Origin: Paraburkholderia kururiensis | GTDB lineage: Bacteria > Pseudomonadota > Gammaproteobacteria > Burkholderiales > Burkholderiaceae | Length of the DNA: 64,000 nucleotides | Assembly (NCBI RefSeq): GCF_034424375.1 | Contig: NZ_CP139965.1 | Location: forward strand, 6,386,001-6,450,000 | Direction of reading: 5' to 3' | Shown here: piece by piece, positions 62,903 through 64,000 of the stretch | Layout: every line of letters begins with the position of its first letter | Position numbering within the stretch: the first letter of the stretch is position 1 | The notes under the pieces: model-generated | The model's database searches: none | What the model saw: only the letters and a program-made list of their open reading frames with translations | Told to the model about the DNA's origin: nothing | Translations under genes and position numbers: made by a program

Positions 62903-63808
62903 ATGTCATCGCCTTCGCGACTGCCCGCACTCGCCGCCGACGCTGCCCTCGCCCTGCCGCCGCGCCGGCACACCCTGCATCGGCTGCTCGGTCATCGCAG
63001 CCTTGCGTTCGGCGCGGTGCTGCTCGCGCTTATCGTCACCGGGGCCGCGCTGGCGCCCGTGCTCGCGCCGTACGACCCGTATGCGCAGGACCTGGCGAGC
63101 CGCCTCCTGCCTCCCGTCTGGAATCCGCGCGGCAGCTGGCTGCACGTGCTCGGCACGGACAAGCTGGGCCGCGACTATCTGAGCCGACTGCTCTACGGCG
63201 CGCGCGTTTCGCTCGTGATCGGCGCGTGCGCGGCGTCGCTTTCCGCGTTGATCGGCACCACGCTCGGCGTGCTGGCAGGCTACTTCGGCGGACGCGTCGA
63301 TGCGGCAATCAGTTACGTCATCACCACGCGGCTCGCCATGCCCGTGGTGCTCGTGGCGCTCGCCATGTCGTCGCTGATCGGTGGGTCGCTCAAAACGGTG
63401 ATCCTGCTGCTGGGGCTGTTGCTGTGGGACCGCTTCGCGGTGGTGTCCCGCTCCGTTGCGCAACAGTTGCGCGACGCCGAATTCATCGCGGCCGCGCGTG
63501 CTGTAGGTGCGTCCATGCCGTACATTTTGTTGCGCGAACTGCTGCCGAACATCGCGGGTGCGTTGATCGTCGTGGCGACGCTCGAAATGGCACACGCCAT
63601 CCTGCTCGAAGCCACGCTCTCGTTCCTCGGTCTCGGCGTGCCGCCGCCCATGCCGTCGTGGGGCCTCATGATTTCCGAGGGCAAGGCCTACATGTTCTTT
63701 CAGCCCTGGGTGATCCTCATTCCGGGCGCGGCGCTTGCGCTCACCGTGCTCGCCATCAACCTGGTGGGCGACGGCATGCGCGACCTCACCACGCCCGACG
63801 GCCGCTAG
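62903..63808 (+). CDS. DppC/OppC-type ABC permease
   Basis: Second permease subunit (301 aa). N-terminal segment with LAPVLAPYDPYAQDL, then HVLGTDKLGRDYLSRLLYGARVSL (the DppC G-T-D-x-x-G-R-D motif), and the EAA loop EFIAAARAVGASMPYILLRELLPN. ATG 62903 starts 9 bases after the first permease stop codon, so the two are coupled. Confidence 0.95.
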   Translation: MSSPSRLPALAADAALALPPRRHTLHRLLGHRSLAFGAVLLALIVTGAALAPVLAPYDPYAQDLASRLLPPVWNPRGSWLHVLGTDKLGRDYLSRLLYGARVSLVIGACAASLSALIGTTLGVLAGYFGGRVDAAISYVITTRLAMPVVLVALAMSSLIGGSLKTVILLLGLLLWDRFAVVSRSVAQQLRDAEFIAAARAVGASMPYILLRELLPNIAGALIVVATLEMAHAILLEATLSFLGLGVPPPMPSWGLMISEGKAYMFFQPWVILIPGAALALTVLAINLVGDGMRDLTTPDGR

Positions 63809-63833
63809 GCGATCACTCATAAAGGAACGCGCC

Positions 63834-64000
63834 ATGAGCCTGTTGCTCGACGTCGAAAACCTGCGGGTCGATCTGCCCACGCCCAACGGCACACTGCACG
63901 CGGTGCGCGGCATCGACTTTCACATCGCGCGCGGCGAGACGCTTTGCATCGTGGGCGAATCGGGCTGCGGCAAGTCGATGACGTCGCTCGCGCTGATGGG
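63834..64000 (+). CDS. DppD/OppD-type ABC ATPase (cut by window edge)
   Basis: The first 55 residues of an oligopeptide-transport ATPase: [19 protein letters not shown], then [34 protein letters not shown]. Walker A GESGCGKS is complete. AAAGGA precedes ATG 63834. The gene continues past the right edge, and a second ATPase gene probably follows, as in other dpp operons. Confidence 0.95.
   Translation, partial: [55 protein letters not shown]

Noticed and set aside
1..64000. tRNA, rRNA, CRISPR arrays, prophage or IS elements
   Set aside because: I saw no cloverleaf-like sequence, regular spacer array, integrase or transposase in the window.

Overview
The window is high-GC DNA with Burkholderiaceae-type gene content (Burkholderia/Paraburkholderia/Trinickia group). 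The signs are IclR/LysR-controlled amino-acid transporter sets, a beta-proteobacterial-type long IF-1, an rpsU paralogue and a sigma-28-driven flagellin. The species cannot be named from the sequence.

Layout: 1-0.6 kb, start of a flagellin gene. 0.7-8.7 kb, metabolic and transport genes: a flavin-dependent monooxygenase divergent from a MetQ-type binding protein, a GDSL lipoprotein, and an amino-acid ABC transporter plus FAD oxidase operon divergent from an IclR regulator. 8.7-13.8 kb, a small monooxygenase-like protein, a YeeE/YedE (TsuA-type) transporter, a hypothetical coiled-coil protein, and a LysR/SDR divergent pair.

13.9-52.9 kb is the centrepiece: a 39-kb, 14-gene block on the minus strand that reads as a complete lipopeptide siderophore operon. 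In transcription order it encodes MbtH-like protein, type II thioesterase, SyrP-like Fe(II)/2-oxoglutarate beta-hydroxylase, SznF-like helical+cupin N-oxygenase (GrbD type), YqcI/YcgG heme N-oxygenase (GrbE type), PvdE-like exporter, FhuC-like ATPase, FAAL-T-C starter protein, a 5418-aa five-module NRPS, a C-A-T-E-TE NRPS, TonB receptor, FhuD-like and FhuB-like uptake proteins, and an Sfp-type phosphopantetheinyl transferase. The adenylation codes read by eye are Asp (DLTKVGHVGK), Thr, Thr (DFWNVGMVHK twice), an unusual code (DVHATGLIAK), Gly (DILQLGLIWK), and the unusual code again. With the GrbD/GrbE-type pair, the unusual code is best explained as graminine, the arginine-derived C-diazeniumdiolate amino acid of gramibactin. 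The predicted product is acyl-(beta-OH)Asp-Thr-Thr-Gra-Gly-Gra, i.e. a gramibactin-family siderophore. The operon start carries a Fur-box-like sequence overlapping a TAAAT-N16-CGT iron-starvation sigma motif.

53-64 kb: a decayed YCII-like fragment, an ArsR-type regulator with an Old-Yellow-Enzyme reductase, a cluster of infA, csp, rpsU and three small related hypothetical genes, a LysE exporter, a LysR regulator, and an oligopeptide ABC transporter operon (SBP, two permeases, partial ATPase) running off the end.
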